A stretch of DNA of 32,482 nt, from NCBI GenBank assembly GCA_025356595.1, contig JANXSQ010000344.1, forward strand, positions 1 to 32,482. Reading direction: 5' to 3'. Position 1 is the first letter of the stretch. Each line of letters opens with the position of its first letter. This stretch comes from Janthinobacterium sp. GTDB lineage: Bacteria > Pseudomonadota > Gammaproteobacteria > Burkholderiales > Burkholderiaceae_D. Positions 16,269 to 23,635 of this stretch are shown here, one piece after another. The position numbers were made by a program, and so were the translations under genes. The notes under the pieces were generated by a model, which made no database searches, was not told where the DNA came from, and saw only the letters and a list, made by a program, of their open reading frames with translations.

Positions 16269-17030
16269 GTGAACAAAGCTGCAAAAATCCGCGTTTCATT
16301 GTCCGTCCGCGCGAAACTTGCCCTTTGTGCGACGCTATCGATCGTGTCGCTGCCCCCGGCATGGGGTCAAACGCCAGAGGCGGAAGCGCCCGTGCAGAGC
16401 GTGCAGATCACCGGCGTGAGAGATCCGGCGATCATGCCCTATAAGACGGCTTACGAAATCCTGAATAAGGTTGCCAACGCCAGCAATGGCCGGGTGAAAC
16501 TCTTAATCAAGGTGATGTCCGCCAAGACCCATACGCCGATTCCCGATCTGGATGTGTCCCTGCGCGGAGAAAAGACCTTCGAAAAACTGAACATATCGCC
16601 GTCCGGCTTCCTCACCGTTCCGCTCAGTCAAGATTTCTATGATGACAGCGCCGAGTTCCTGACCAATAAGAAAAAAGGATCGCTGAGCGTGGAGTTCTAT
16701 TTGGTGCCGAAGCTGTCCGCCGAAAATTTCAGCTATGGCGAAATCGTCGACGGCATAGCGGCGGCGCGCCGCGCGCTTGCCCAGATTATCCCGTGGTATG
16801 TGCGCTTGCTGATCCCGTCGATCAAAGGTGTCGGCATCTGCTATCCGGATAACAATCAGACCGTATCGGTTTCAAAAAGTGAGGAGGCGGTGCGTCCCGC
16901 CACCACCGAAGAAACGAATGAGGCCACCAAGGCCAAGGTGTATTGCGCGAATTTTTCCTCGACGGAGCGCAGTCTCGCCAAGGACAGCGTCATTTCCCCG
17001 GCAAGCGGTTGGGAGCCCATCTTCCGCTAA
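16269..17030 (+). CDS. Exported protein of unknown function with GTG start
   Basis: A 253-residue protein I do not recognise with confidence. The GTG at 16269 is chosen because AGGAG at 16259-16263 stands 5 nt before it and translation from there gives a clean signal peptide (VNKAAKIRVSLSVRAKLALC, hydrophobic to AWG, likely cut before Gln34). An ATG at 16239 gives an extended, less signal-like N-terminus. The mature part contains PYKTAYEILNKVANASNGR, then a beta-rich region with SPSGFLTVPLSQDFYDDSAEF. Two cysteines (in GICYPDN and VYCANF) near the end could form a disulfide. Codon use is visibly less GC-rich than in its neighbours, a possible sign of transfer. A DUF2987-like relation is a guess. 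Confidence 0.7.
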   Translation: MNKAAKIRVSLSVRAKLALCATLSIVSLPPAWGQTPEAEAPVQSVQITGVRDPAIMPYKTAYEILNKVANASNGRVKLLIKVMSAKTHTPIPDLDVSLRGEKTFEKLNISPSGFLTVPLSQDFYDDSAEFLTNKKKGSLSVEFYLVPKLSAENFSYGEIVDGIAAARRALAQIIPWYVRLLIPSIKGVGICYPDNNQTVSVSKSEEAVRPATTEETNEATKAKVYCANFSSTERSLAKDSVISPASGWEPIFR

Positions 17031-17110
17031 GCAGCACGCGGAGCCGGGCTTTCAGCATTGTGTCGCGCGCGGCCGAAATATCGCCGCGCGGCGCCGGGGG
17101 CGGCCGCATT

Positions 17111-17119
17111 TGTTACACT
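17111..17119 (+). promoter_or_regulatory. Possible extended -10 element upstream of the DUF455 gene
   Basis: TGTTACACT at 17111-17119 fits an extended -10 (TG-n-TACACT, 4 of 6 in the hexamer). It lies about 30 nt before the small leader ORF and 70 nt before the DUF455 start. No good -35 is visible. Confidence 0.3.
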
Positions 17120-17149
17120 GCGGCCTTTCATCCGCACCAGGGACACACC

Positions 17150-17200
17150 ATGCACCGCTCCATTCCGCGCCTTCTTTCCGTTCCCCGGCATGGCCGCTGA
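17150..17200 (+). CDS. Possible 16-residue leader ORF upstream of the DUF455 gene
   Basis: An ATG at 17150 stands 6 nt after AGGGA (17139-17143), a much better ribosome site than the DUF455 start possesses. It encodes MHRSIPRLLSVPRHGR and stops with TGA at 17198-17200, overlapping the first codons of the DUF455 gene in another frame. It may feed ribosomes to the downstream gene by coupling. A chance ORF or a frameshifted true N-terminus is also possible. Confidence 0.35.
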   Translation: MHRSIPRLLSVPRHGR

Positions 17201-18002
17201 CGCCGTGGCGGCGCCCGAATTGCGCGCGCGCGCCCTGCAATGTCTGCTCGAAGCGGAGCCGGGCGCCAAGGTGGCCGCCATCGCCGTGATGGCCGCCGAT
17301 GCGCTGGCCGGCAACTGCGCGCCCGATGTGGGCGCCGCTTTGCTGCCGTCGGCGCCGGTGCCGGGACGCCCGGCGCGGCCCGAACTGGTCCATCCGCGCC
17401 TGCTGGGGCAGCGTTCCATGGCGACCCCGGAGGGGCGCGCCATGTTGATCCACGCGCTGGCGCATATCGAATTCAACGCCGTCAATCTGGCCCTGGACGC
17501 GCTGTGGCGCTTCCCGGACATGCCGCCCGACTACTACACGGACTGGTTGCGCGTGGCGGCCGAGGAGGCGACGCATTTTTCCCTGCTCGCCGCGCATCTG
17601 CGACTGCTCGGACACGAGTATGGAGATTTCCCGGCCCACAATAGTTTGTGGGAAATGGTCGAAAAGACCTGCGGCGACCCGCTCGCCCGCATGGCGCTGG
17701 TGCCGCGCACGCTCGAGGCGCGCGGGCTGGACGCGATCCCGCCCATGCGCGCCAAGCTGGCGCAGGCGGGCGATTTGGGCGCGGCGCAGATCCTCGACAT
17801 CATCCTGCGCGACGAGATCGGCCATGTCGAGGTGGGCAACCGCTGGTATTTCCATCTGTGCAAGCAACGCGGCCTGGAGCCGGGCGCGACCTATGCCGAG
17901 CTCGCCGTGCTCTACCGGGCGCCGACCCTGCGCGGCCCCTTCAACATCGAGGCGCGCCGCCAGGCCGGCTTCACCGAGGCGGAGTTGCGCGCGCTGGGCT
18001 GA
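17190..18002 (+). CDS. DUF455 family ferritin-like protein
   Basis: A 270-residue protein of the DUF455 family, a ferritin-like four-helix fold related to the tRNA hydroxylase MiaE. Diiron-type ligands are visible in HALAHIEFNAVNLALDA (about residues 87-103), in VAAEEATHFSLLAAHL (EExxH) and in ILRDEIGHVEVGN (DExxH). The cellular function of this family is not established. The start at 17190 (MAADAVAAPELRARALQCLL) was chosen because family members begin with this helix, although no Shine-Dalgarno sequence precedes it; an overlapping leader ORF may supply ribosomes. Its TGA stop is also one copy of the 3-bp repeat flanking the adjacent long palindrome. Confidence 0.85.
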   Translation: MAADAVAAPELRARALQCLLEAEPGAKVAAIAVMAADALAGNCAPDVGAALLPSAPVPGRPARPELVHPRLLGQRSMATPEGRAMLIHALAHIEFNAVNLALDALWRFPDMPPDYYTDWLRVAAEEATHFSLLAAHLRLLGHEYGDFPAHNSLWEMVEKTCGDPLARMALVPRTLEARGLDAIPPMRAKLAQAGDLGAAQILDIILRDEIGHVEVGNRWYFHLCKQRGLEPGATYAELAVLYRAPTLRGPFNIEARRQAGFTEAELRALG

Positions 18003-18161
18003 GAGGCTGAGAATCTTTCGTTCATGCACGCTCATCACGCCAGAAAGTGCCCGCTCGGCGTTGCAAATGCTCGCCATAGCCCGAGTTATGGCTGTGCTTT
18101 GCGCCTTGATCGGCCACCTTCTGGCGCGCTGCTCGCCCACGTCCGAAAAACTCTCAGCCTC
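18003..18161. mobile_element. 159-bp long imperfect palindrome, MITE-like mobile hairpin
   Basis: The left end GAGGCTGAGA (from 18003) is the reverse complement of TCTCAGCCTC (to 18161). The match continues inward as an almost continuous imperfect stem: CACGCCAGAAAGTG on the left corresponds to CACCTTCTGGCGCG on the right, and GCCATA/TATGGC closes an 8-nt loop in the middle. Over the outer 19 positions 17 match. The trinucleotide TGA directly flanks both ends (18000-18002 and 18162-18164), as a 3-bp target-site duplication would. It encodes nothing evident and lies between two convergent genes, so it could also end transcripts from both sides. Mobility is inferred from shape only. Confidence 0.6.
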
Positions 18162-18188
18162 TGAGCGGACCCGCTTCCCCGGCGCGTT

Positions 18189-18674
18189 TCAGGCCGTCCG
18201 CATGAAGAGGATGTCCGCGCCGGACTCCGCTTCGACCGGCGCGAAGCCGAGGCTGGCGTACAGCCGCATGGCGCGCGCGTTGTCGCGGTAGACGCGCAGC
18301 GTAAAGGTGCGGCTGCCCGGACGCAGCAGGGCGCTGGCCATCAGTTGCCGGCACAGCAGGCGGCCCAATCCCCGCGCGCGCGCCGTCGGCGACACGATGA
18401 TGCGACCCAGATGCGTGTTTTCCCCGCTCGTTGGCCAGTGCTGGCCGAAACCCAGCACGGCCATGCCGGCGTCCGACAGGCAATGGTCGCTGCCGCCGTC
18501 GACGCGCAGCAGGCCTTCCAGTTCCTCCGCGGCGAAGGGAAAGGCCAGATGCGGGCCGGCCCAGCGCTGGCAGGCGGTCGCGTCGGGCAGCCAGGCGGCG
18601 ATGGCCGCGTAGTCGGCCGGCAGCGGCGCGCGCAGCGCGGCGCCTCCGGGCGTCGCCGGCTCGGCGGCGCTCAA
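18189..18674 (-). CDS. GNAT-family N-acetyltransferase
   Basis: A 161-residue acetyltransferase. The acetyl-CoA loop appears as VSPTARARGLGRLLCRQLM (about 94-112), and the C-terminal RDNARAMRLYASLGFAPVE is the usual GNAT helix-strand. The substrate is unknown. The only suitable start is a TTG at 18674, whose TTGA overlaps the TGA stop of the upstream GFA gene. This suggests strict translational coupling. It is the last gene of a leftward group and runs toward the long palindrome at 18003-18161. Confidence 0.8.
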   Translation of the reverse strand: MSAAEPATPGGAALRAPLPADYAAIAAWLPDATACQRWAGPHLAFPFAAEELEGLLRVDGGSDHCLSDAGMAVLGFGQHWPTSGENTHLGRIIVSPTARARGLGRLLCRQLMASALLRPGSRTFTLRVYRDNARAMRLYASLGFAPVEAESGADILFMRTA

Positions 18675-19018
18675 CGCGCGCGGCCGTCGTAGTGCTTCAC
18701 GGACAGGGCGGCCAGGTCGACCGCGTCGAGGCAGCGGACGTTGACGGCGACCATGCGCTTGCCCTGCGGGTCAACGGTTTCGCCGAAGGGATGGATGCCG
18801 CATGTCGGGCAAAAGCGGTGCTGGATCACGTGTTTGTTGAAGGTGTAGGTGGCGAGGGCGCTTTCCGGCGTCAGCAGGCGCAGCTGGTCGCGCGCCACGA
18901 ACCACATCAGCGCGCTCTTGCGGCGGCACATCGAGCAATTGCACTCCATCACTCCGCTCAGTTCGCCCTCGACCTCGAAGGCGATCTTGCCGCAATGGCA
19001 GCTTCCCTGGTAATTCAT
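18671..19018 (-). CDS. GFA-family zinc-binding protein
   Basis: A 115-residue protein of the GFA (glutathione-dependent formaldehyde-activating enzyme-like, Mss4-type) fold. Zinc ligands are visible: Cys7 and Cys9 in GSCHCG, Cys26/28/31 in ECNCSMC, and Cys70/Cys73 in FCPTCGIHPFG. Members of this broad family include Gfa-like proteins, but most have no proven reaction, so no enzyme activity is claimed. GAGAG precedes the ATG. The following GNAT gene overlaps its stop by four bases. Confidence 0.85.
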   Translation of the reverse strand: MNYQGSCHCGKIAFEVEGELSGVMECNCSMCRRKSALMWFVARDQLRLLTPESALATYTFNKHVIQHRFCPTCGIHPFGETVDPQGKRMVAVNVRCLDAVDLAALSVKHYDGRAR

Positions 19019-19098
19019 GCGCGCTCTCCCTGGCTGGATTTACTACATAAAAGACAATTTTAGCGTTTACTTCAGCTATTGTCTCGCGCCGCTTCGCC

Positions 19099-19533
19099 TC
19101 ATTCCCGCCCTGCGCGCCACTCCAGCAGCGCGCAGGGCCCTTGGTCCGATTCCTCCCAGCCGATTGCGCGCCAGCCCTTGGCGAGGTAAAAGGCGTGGGC
19201 GCGCCGGTTGGCGCGCACGCATTTCAGGCGCCAGGGCGGCGCCAACCACGCTTCCAGCGAGGCCAGCAGGCTGCCGCCGACGCCCTGGCCCTGCCGGCGC
19301 GGCAGGACGAACAGGTGGTGCAGGAAGGACTCCGGCAGGTAGATCGAGACGAATCCGATCACCGCGCCGTTCGCGTCGCAGGCGACGTGCACGCTTTCGC
19401 CGCGCGAGGCCAGCGCGAAGTCCGGCCGCGCGCGCGCCGCCGCCGGCAGCCAGCCGGCCGTGCCGACGCAACTGGCGTAGATGTGCTGCAGCGCCGCGGC
19501 GTCGGCGGCGTTGGCGGGGCGGACACCGTACAT
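19099..19533 (-). CDS. GNAT-family N-acetyltransferase
   Basis: A 144-residue acetyltransferase. FVLPRRQGQGVGGSLLASLEAWL (about residues 75-97) contains the Q/RxxGxG/A acetyl-CoA loop, and NRRAHAFYLAKGWRAIG is the C-terminal GNAT element. A GAGGGGG site precedes the ATG at 19533. It begins 13 nt after the end of the leftward IclR gene and may be read from the same transcript. The substrate is unknown. It is not closely similar to the other acetyltransferase 425 bp downstream. Confidence 0.82.
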   Translation of the reverse strand: MYGVRPANAADAAALQHIYASCVGTAGWLPAAARARPDFALASRGESVHVACDANGAVIGFVSIYLPESFLHHLFVLPRRQGQGVGGSLLASLEAWLAPPWRLKCVRANRRAHAFYLAKGWRAIGWEESDQGPCALLEWRAGRE

Positions 19534-19546
19534 GCCGGCAACCCCC

Positions 19547-20347
19547 TCAGCAAGGCGCCGGCGCGGCGCCGGCCTTGTGGCCCAGGCGGCGCGAAATGCG
19601 CGCCGCGCATTCCTTCAGGCGCGTGGCGGCGGCGCCGTCCCAGGCGGCGTCCAGCGAACCCATGGGGCCGATGGCGGTGACCGCCAGCGCCATCTTGCCG
19701 GCGTGGTCGAACACCGGCGCGCTGATGGCGTTGATGCCCGGCGTGGGATCGCCCACGGTGCGCGCCATGCCGTGGCCGCGCACCTCGGCCAGCAGCGCCG
19801 CCAGCGCCGCCGCCGTGAAGGTGGCGCCGGCGTGGTTGGCCACGCCGGGGTCGCCCAGTTCGCGCGCGCTCAGCCGGGCCACCTGTTCGGCCGGCAGGTA
19901 GGCGGAAAAGACCCGCCCCGTGGCCGTGTTCAGGATGGACATCACGGTGCCGGTGCGCATCTTGACGTGGATGGGCTGGCGCGATTCGTCCAGGTGGACG
20001 ATGGTCGGGCCGCAGTTGCCCAGCACGGCCAGGGCGACGGTGTGGCCGATCTCCTCGCACAGCGCGGCCGTCTCGGCCAGGGCGATTTTCACCGGGTCCA
20101 GCAGTTGCAGGCTGATCAAGCCCATCTGCAGGGCGAAGGGGCCCAGTTCGTAGCGTCCGGAGACGCTGTCCTGCTGGATCAGGCCGATGTTGCCGAGGCT
20201 GACCAGATAGGGGTGGGCCTTGGCCGAGGTCATGCCGGCCTTTTGCGCCAGGTCGCGCAGGAGCATGGGCGCGCCCTCGCTGACCAGGGCTTCCAGCAAC
20301 TGGCCGCCCACTTCCACCGACTGGATGCCGCGTCGTTCTTTTTTCAT
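19547..20347 (-). CDS. IclR-family transcriptional regulator
   Basis: A 266-residue regulator. The winged helix-turn-helix occupies about residues 8-70 (SVEVGGQLLEALVSEGAPMLLRDLAQKAGMTSAKAHPYL). The IclR effector domain follows (about 85-255), with GNCGPTIVHLDE and a late AISAPVFDHAGKMALAVTAIG. The ATG at 20347 has GGGAAG a few bases upstream, so a longer in-frame start at 20458 was rejected. It diverges from the MBL/monooxygenase operon across 217 bp. IclR proteins commonly control aromatic-acid catabolism, which fits the neighbouring flavin monooxygenase. Repeated ATGCATTC sites in the gap are candidate operators. Confidence 0.88.
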   Translation of the reverse strand: MKKERRGIQSVEVGGQLLEALVSEGAPMLLRDLAQKAGMTSAKAHPYLVSLGNIGLIQQDSVSGRYELGPFALQMGLISLQLLDPVKIALAETAALCEEIGHTVALAVLGNCGPTIVHLDESRQPIHVKMRTGTVMSILNTATGRVFSAYLPAEQVARLSARELGDPGVANHAGATFTAAALAALLAEVRGHGMARTVGDPTPGINAISAPVFDHAGKMALAVTAIGPMGSLDAAWDGAAATRLKECAARISRRLGHKAGAAPAPC

Positions 20348-20428
20348 TGACTTCCCGAAAAGATGGTTGCGCGCTGCGCTGTGTCGCCGGCTGCGTTCAT
20401 GGGGGGATTTTAACAGTCGGCAAATAGA

Positions 20429-20500
20429 TTGTGATTTGTGATTGACAGATGCATTCAACTATTACAAACTTGACTCACATCAAATGCATTCGTTTATGAC
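20429..20500. promoter_or_regulatory. Divergent control region: tandem TTGTGAT, ATGCATTC repeats and a candidate promoter
   Basis: The AT-rich gap between the IclR gene and the MBL gene contains a tandem TTGTGAT pair at 20429-20442. It also has an 8-bp direct repeat ATGCATTC at 20449-20456 and 20484-20491, spaced 35 bp. Between the two copies lies TTGACT (20470-20475), a good -35 for the rightward operon, with TATGAC at 20495-20500 as a 19-bp spaced -10. A perfect TTGACA at 20442-20447 has no fitting -10. The repeats are plausible IclR sites, from position only. Confidence 0.4.
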
Positions 20501-20564
20501 TAATCGCCGCGCTCGTCCGGGCGCGGCTGGCCGGGCGGCCGTCGCCGCATCAAAGGGATTGAAC

Positions 20565-21527
20565 ATGTCTGAGAAGAAATTCGCATCGCAAGCCGACCTG
20601 GAAGAGAAGAAAACCAGTTTCATCAAGCTGTCCGACAACGCCTACGCCTACACGGCCGAGGGCGATCCGAATTCCGGCGTCATCATCGGCGACGACGGCG
20701 TGATGGTCATCGACACCACGGCCACGCCCATCATGGCGCAGGCGCTGATCAAGCACATCCGCTCGGTCACCGACCTGCCCATCAAGTACGTCGTGCTGTC
20801 GCACTACCACGCCGTGCGCGTGCTGGGCGCCTCGGCCTATTTCGCCGAGGGGGCCGAGCAGATCATCGCCTCGCGCGGCACCTACGAGATGATCGTCGAA
20901 CGCGGCGCGCAGGACATGCAGTCCGAGATCGAACGCTTCCCGCGCCTCTTCTCCGGCGTCGAATCGGTGCCCGGCCTGACTTGGCCGACCATGGTCTTCG
21001 AGAAGGAAATGACCATCTACATGGGCAAGCTGGAGGTCAAGCTGATGCAGATCGGCATGGGCCACACCAAGGGCGACACCATCGCCTGGCTGCCGGCGCA
21101 GAAGATCTGCTTCTCGGGCGACCTGGTCGAGTACGACGCGGCCGCCTACACCGGCGACGCGCAACTGGAGGAATGGCCTGCCACGCTGGAGGCGCTGCGC
21201 GCGCTGGGCGCGGAACAACTGATCCCGGGACGCGGCCCGGCCCTGATGACGCCGGCCCAGGTCAACGCCGGCATCGACTACACCAAGGATTTCGTCACCA
21301 CCCTGCTGGGCGCGGCGAAGGAGGCGGTGGCCGCCGGCAGCACGCTGAAGGAGGCGATGGCCCTGGTGCGCAGCAAGATGGACCCGAAATTCGGCCACGT
21401 CTTCATCTACGAGCACTGCCTGCCCTTCGATGTCACGCGCGCCGTGGACGAGGCGGGCGGCATCAAGCACCCGCGTATCTGGACCGCCGAGCGCGACCAG
21501 GAAATGTGGCATTCGCTGCAACACTGA
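20565..21527 (+). CDS. Metallo-beta-lactamase-fold protein lacking second-metal ligands
   Basis: A 320-residue MBL-fold protein. The canonical HxHxDH motif reads H80-Y-H82-A-V84-R85, so the Asp and final His are replaced by Val and Arg. His167 in GMGHTKGDT and Asp186 in FSGDLVEYDAA are kept. The usual PGHG near the end is PGRGP, with Arg223 for His. The ligands of the first metal site (three His) remain, while those of the second are gone. It may be a single-metal hydrolase or dioxygenase, or a catalytically altered form. AAAGGGA precedes the ATG. The monooxygenase gene starts 14 nt after the stop, so both probably act in one pathway. Confidence 0.82.
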   Translation: MSEKKFASQADLEEKKTSFIKLSDNAYAYTAEGDPNSGVIIGDDGVMVIDTTATPIMAQALIKHIRSVTDLPIKYVVLSHYHAVRVLGASAYFAEGAEQIIASRGTYEMIVERGAQDMQSEIERFPRLFSGVESVPGLTWPTMVFEKEMTIYMGKLEVKLMQIGMGHTKGDTIAWLPAQKICFSGDLVEYDAAAYTGDAQLEEWPATLEALRALGAEQLIPGRGPALMTPAQVNAGIDYTKDFVTTLLGAAKEAVAAGSTLKEAMALVRSKMDPKFGHVFIYEHCLPFDVTRAVDEAGGIKHPRIWTAERDQEMWHSLQH

Positions 21528-21541
21528 CCGGGCGCATCGAC

Positions 21542-23239
21542 ATGAACATCGAAAAAGACTATCAAAACCTGGCCTATCCCTACCGGCGCTCGGGCGACGA
21601 GGGCGCGGCGCGGGCGGCGCGCCATCCGGTCGTCATCGTCGGCGCCGGTCCGGTCGGGCTGGCGACGGCGATCGACCTGGCGCAGCAGGGCGTGGCCGTG
21701 GTGCTGCTCGACGACGATTGCCGTCTCTCGGTGGGCTCGCGGGCGATCTGTTTCGCCAAGCGCACGCTGGAGATTTTCGACCGCCTCGGCTGCGGCGAGC
21801 GCATCGCGCGCAAGGGCGTCTCCTGGAACGTCGGCAAGGTGTTCTACCGCGACGACATGGTGTACAGCTTCGACCTGCTGCCGGAAACGGGCCACCGCCG
21901 GCCCGCCTTCGTCAACCTGCAGCAGTACTATGTCGAAGGCTATCTGCTGGACCGCGCGCTGGAGCTGCCCAACATCGACATCCGCTGGCACAACAAGGTG
22001 GTCGGCATCGCCGACGCCGCCGACGGCGCGGCGCTGACGGTGGAAACGCCGGACGGCCGGCACACCCTGCTGGCCGATTACGTGGTGGCGGCCGACGGCG
22101 CGCGCAGCGCCGTGCGCGAGCTGTGCGGCCTGGAGAGCAAGGGACGCACCTTCCAGGACCGCTTCCTGATCGCCGACGTGAAGATGACGGCGGACTTTCC
22201 CACCGAGCGCTGGTTCTGGTTCGATCCGCCTTTCCACCGCAATCAATCGGTGCTGCTGCACCGCCAGCCGGACAATGTCTGGCGGGTCGACTTCCAGCTC
22301 GGCTGGGACGCCGACCCGGTGGCCGAAAAGCTGCCGGAGAACGTCATCCCGCGCCTCAAGGCCTTGCTGGGCGAGGAGGTCGAGTTCACGCTGGAATGGG
22401 TCAGCGTGTATACCTTCTCCTGCCAGCGCATGGAGCGGTTCCGCCACGGCCGGGTGTTCTTCACCGGCGACGCGGCGCACCGCGTCTCGCCCTTCGGCGC
22501 GCGCGGCGCCAACAGCGGCGTGCAGGACGCCGAGAACCTGGCCTGGAAACTCAAGCTGGTCCTCGCCGGCAAGGCGCCCGACGCGCTGCTCGACACCTAC
22601 GGCCAGGAACGCGAGTACGCGGCCGATGAGAATCTGCTCCATTCGAGCCGCGCCACCGACTTCATCACGCCCAAGAGCGCCGTCAGCCGCAGCTTCCGCG
22701 ACGCCGCCCTGCGCCTGTCGAAGCAGCACGCCTTCGCCCGCGAACTGGTCAACAGCGGGCGCCTGTCGCGTCCGGCGACGCTGCGCGGCAGCGCCCTGAA
22801 CACGCCCGACGCCGAAGCCTTCGCCGGCGCGATGCTGCCGGGCGCCCCGGTCGACGACGCCCCGCTAGTCGTGAACGGCGCGCCGGGCTGGTTCAGCGCC
22901 TGCGTCGGCAACGATTTCTGCGGCGTGTACTTTTACGCGCCGGGTGCACCCCTGGAGGCGATGCTGGCGCTGCGCGGCGGCGCCATCGGCGTGCGGCCGC
23001 TGCTGGTGCTGCCGCCCGGCGCCGTCGCGCCGGCGCTGGAGGGCGTCGACATCCTGGTCGACAGCGAGGGCTTGCTGGCGCAGCGTTTCGACGCGCGGCC
23101 GGGCACTTACTACCTGCTGCGGCCCGACCAGCACGTCTGTGCGCGCTGGCGCCGCTTCGACGCGGCGCAAGTCGGCGCGGCGCTGGCGCGCGCCACCGCC
23201 AACACCATCAATACCACCAGCATCGAGGAGGCGGCATGA
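21542..23239 (+). CDS. FAD-dependent aromatic monooxygenase
   Basis: A 565-residue flavoprotein of the FAD_binding_3 (PHBH/MhpA-like) family. The FAD-binding Rossmann motif VIVGAGPVGLATA has its GxGxxG at 34-39. A DG motif appears in YVVAADGARSAVR. The second FAD motif, GDAAHRVSPFGARGANSG, starts at Gly309-Asp310. The C-terminal thioredoxin-like part follows from about residue 440. Such enzymes hydroxylate phenolic rings with NAD(P)H and O2. MhpA (3-(3-hydroxyphenyl)propionate hydroxylase) is the nearest named relative I can suggest, but the substrate is unknown. It overlaps the DUF2783 gene by ATGA. No clear Shine-Dalgarno site precedes it. Confidence 0.88.
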   Translation: MNIEKDYQNLAYPYRRSGDEGAARAARHPVVIVGAGPVGLATAIDLAQQGVAVVLLDDDCRLSVGSRAICFAKRTLEIFDRLGCGERIARKGVSWNVGKVFYRDDMVYSFDLLPETGHRRPAFVNLQQYYVEGYLLDRALELPNIDIRWHNKVVGIADAADGAALTVETPDGRHTLLADYVVAADGARSAVRELCGLESKGRTFQDRFLIADVKMTADFPTERWFWFDPPFHRNQSVLLHRQPDNVWRVDFQLGWDADPVAEKLPENVIPRLKALLGEEVEFTLEWVSVYTFSCQRMERFRHGRVFFTGDAAHRVSPFGARGANSGVQDAENLAWKLKLVLAGKAPDALLDTYGQEREYAADENLLHSSRATDFITPKSAVSRSFRDAALRLSKQHAFARELVNSGRLSRPATLRGSALNTPDAEAFAGAMLPGAPVDDAPLVVNGAPGWFSACVGNDFCGVYFYAPGAPLEAMLALRGGAIGVRPLLVLPPGAVAPALEGVDILVDSEGLLAQRFDARPGTYYLLRPDQHVCARWRRFDAAQVGAALARATANTINTTSIEEAA

Positions 23240-23442
23240 GCGGCGCATTGAACACGCATCCGAACCTGGAGCGGCCGGACGATTTCTACGAACGCCTGAT
23301 CGATATGCACCGCGACTTCACGGCGGCGCAAAGCGAGGCGGCCAACGCGGCGCTGATCCTGCTGCTGGCCAACCACATCGGCGACTTCGCGGTGCTGGAC
23401 GAGGCGCTGCGGATCGCCCGCGCCGACGCCGCGGGCTTGTAG
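23236..23442 (+). CDS. DUF2783 domain small protein
   Basis: A 68-residue acidic, mostly helical protein (DFYERLIDMHRDFTAAQSEA, then a leucine-rich helix LILLLANHIGDF). It matches my recollection of DUF2783, a family encoded next to FAD monooxygenases; no function is established. The ATG overlaps the monooxygenase stop by four bases, so the two are made together. This suggests a partner or small subunit of the monooxygenase. There is no signal peptide and there are no metal motifs. Confidence 0.75.
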   Translation: MSGALNTHPNLERPDDFYERLIDMHRDFTAAQSEAANAALILLLANHIGDFAVLDEALRIARADAAGL

Positions 23443-23458
23443 GCTTGCGGACGCAAGC
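23443..23458 (+). other. Short hairpin after the DUF2783 gene
   Basis: GCTTGCG at 23443-23449 is mirrored by CGCAAGC at 23452-23458, directly after the stop codon. The loop would need to open to four bases. There is no T-tract. It may protect the 3' end of the upstream message. Confidence 0.35.
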
Positions 23459-23593
23459 GGGGCCGGACGCCGCCACCGTCGCCAAGGCCGGCGCCGCCGA
23501 CACCCGCCGGCCGCGGCGCGCCAGTTTCGATCCGAGTACGCCATAAAAATGATCCTCATCGAGGACGCAAGCCGGCCGTCACGCGGCGCAACC

Positions 23594-23618
23594 GTCGGCC
23601 CGGGCACGCCGGGCCGAC
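23594..23618 (+). other. 10-bp GC hairpin just before the LivK-like gene
   Basis: GTCGGCCCGG at 23594-23603 pairs perfectly with CCGGGCCGAC at 23609-23618 around a 5-nt loop. It ends a few bases before the AGGAGA ribosome site of the next gene. It could slow transcription, stabilise a processed 5' end, or affect ribosome entry. Confidence 0.5.
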
Positions 23619-23635
23619 ACACAGGAGACTGACTC

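Noticed and set aside
20348..20458. A 37-residue N-terminal extension of the IclR protein
   Set aside because: GGGAAG precedes the ATG at 20347, and the extension would run through the divergent promoter region.
20442..20470. The perfect TTGACA at 20442 as the main -35 of the monooxygenase operon
   Set aside because: No acceptable -10 lies 16-18 bp downstream; TTGACT at 20470 is better placed although not ideal.
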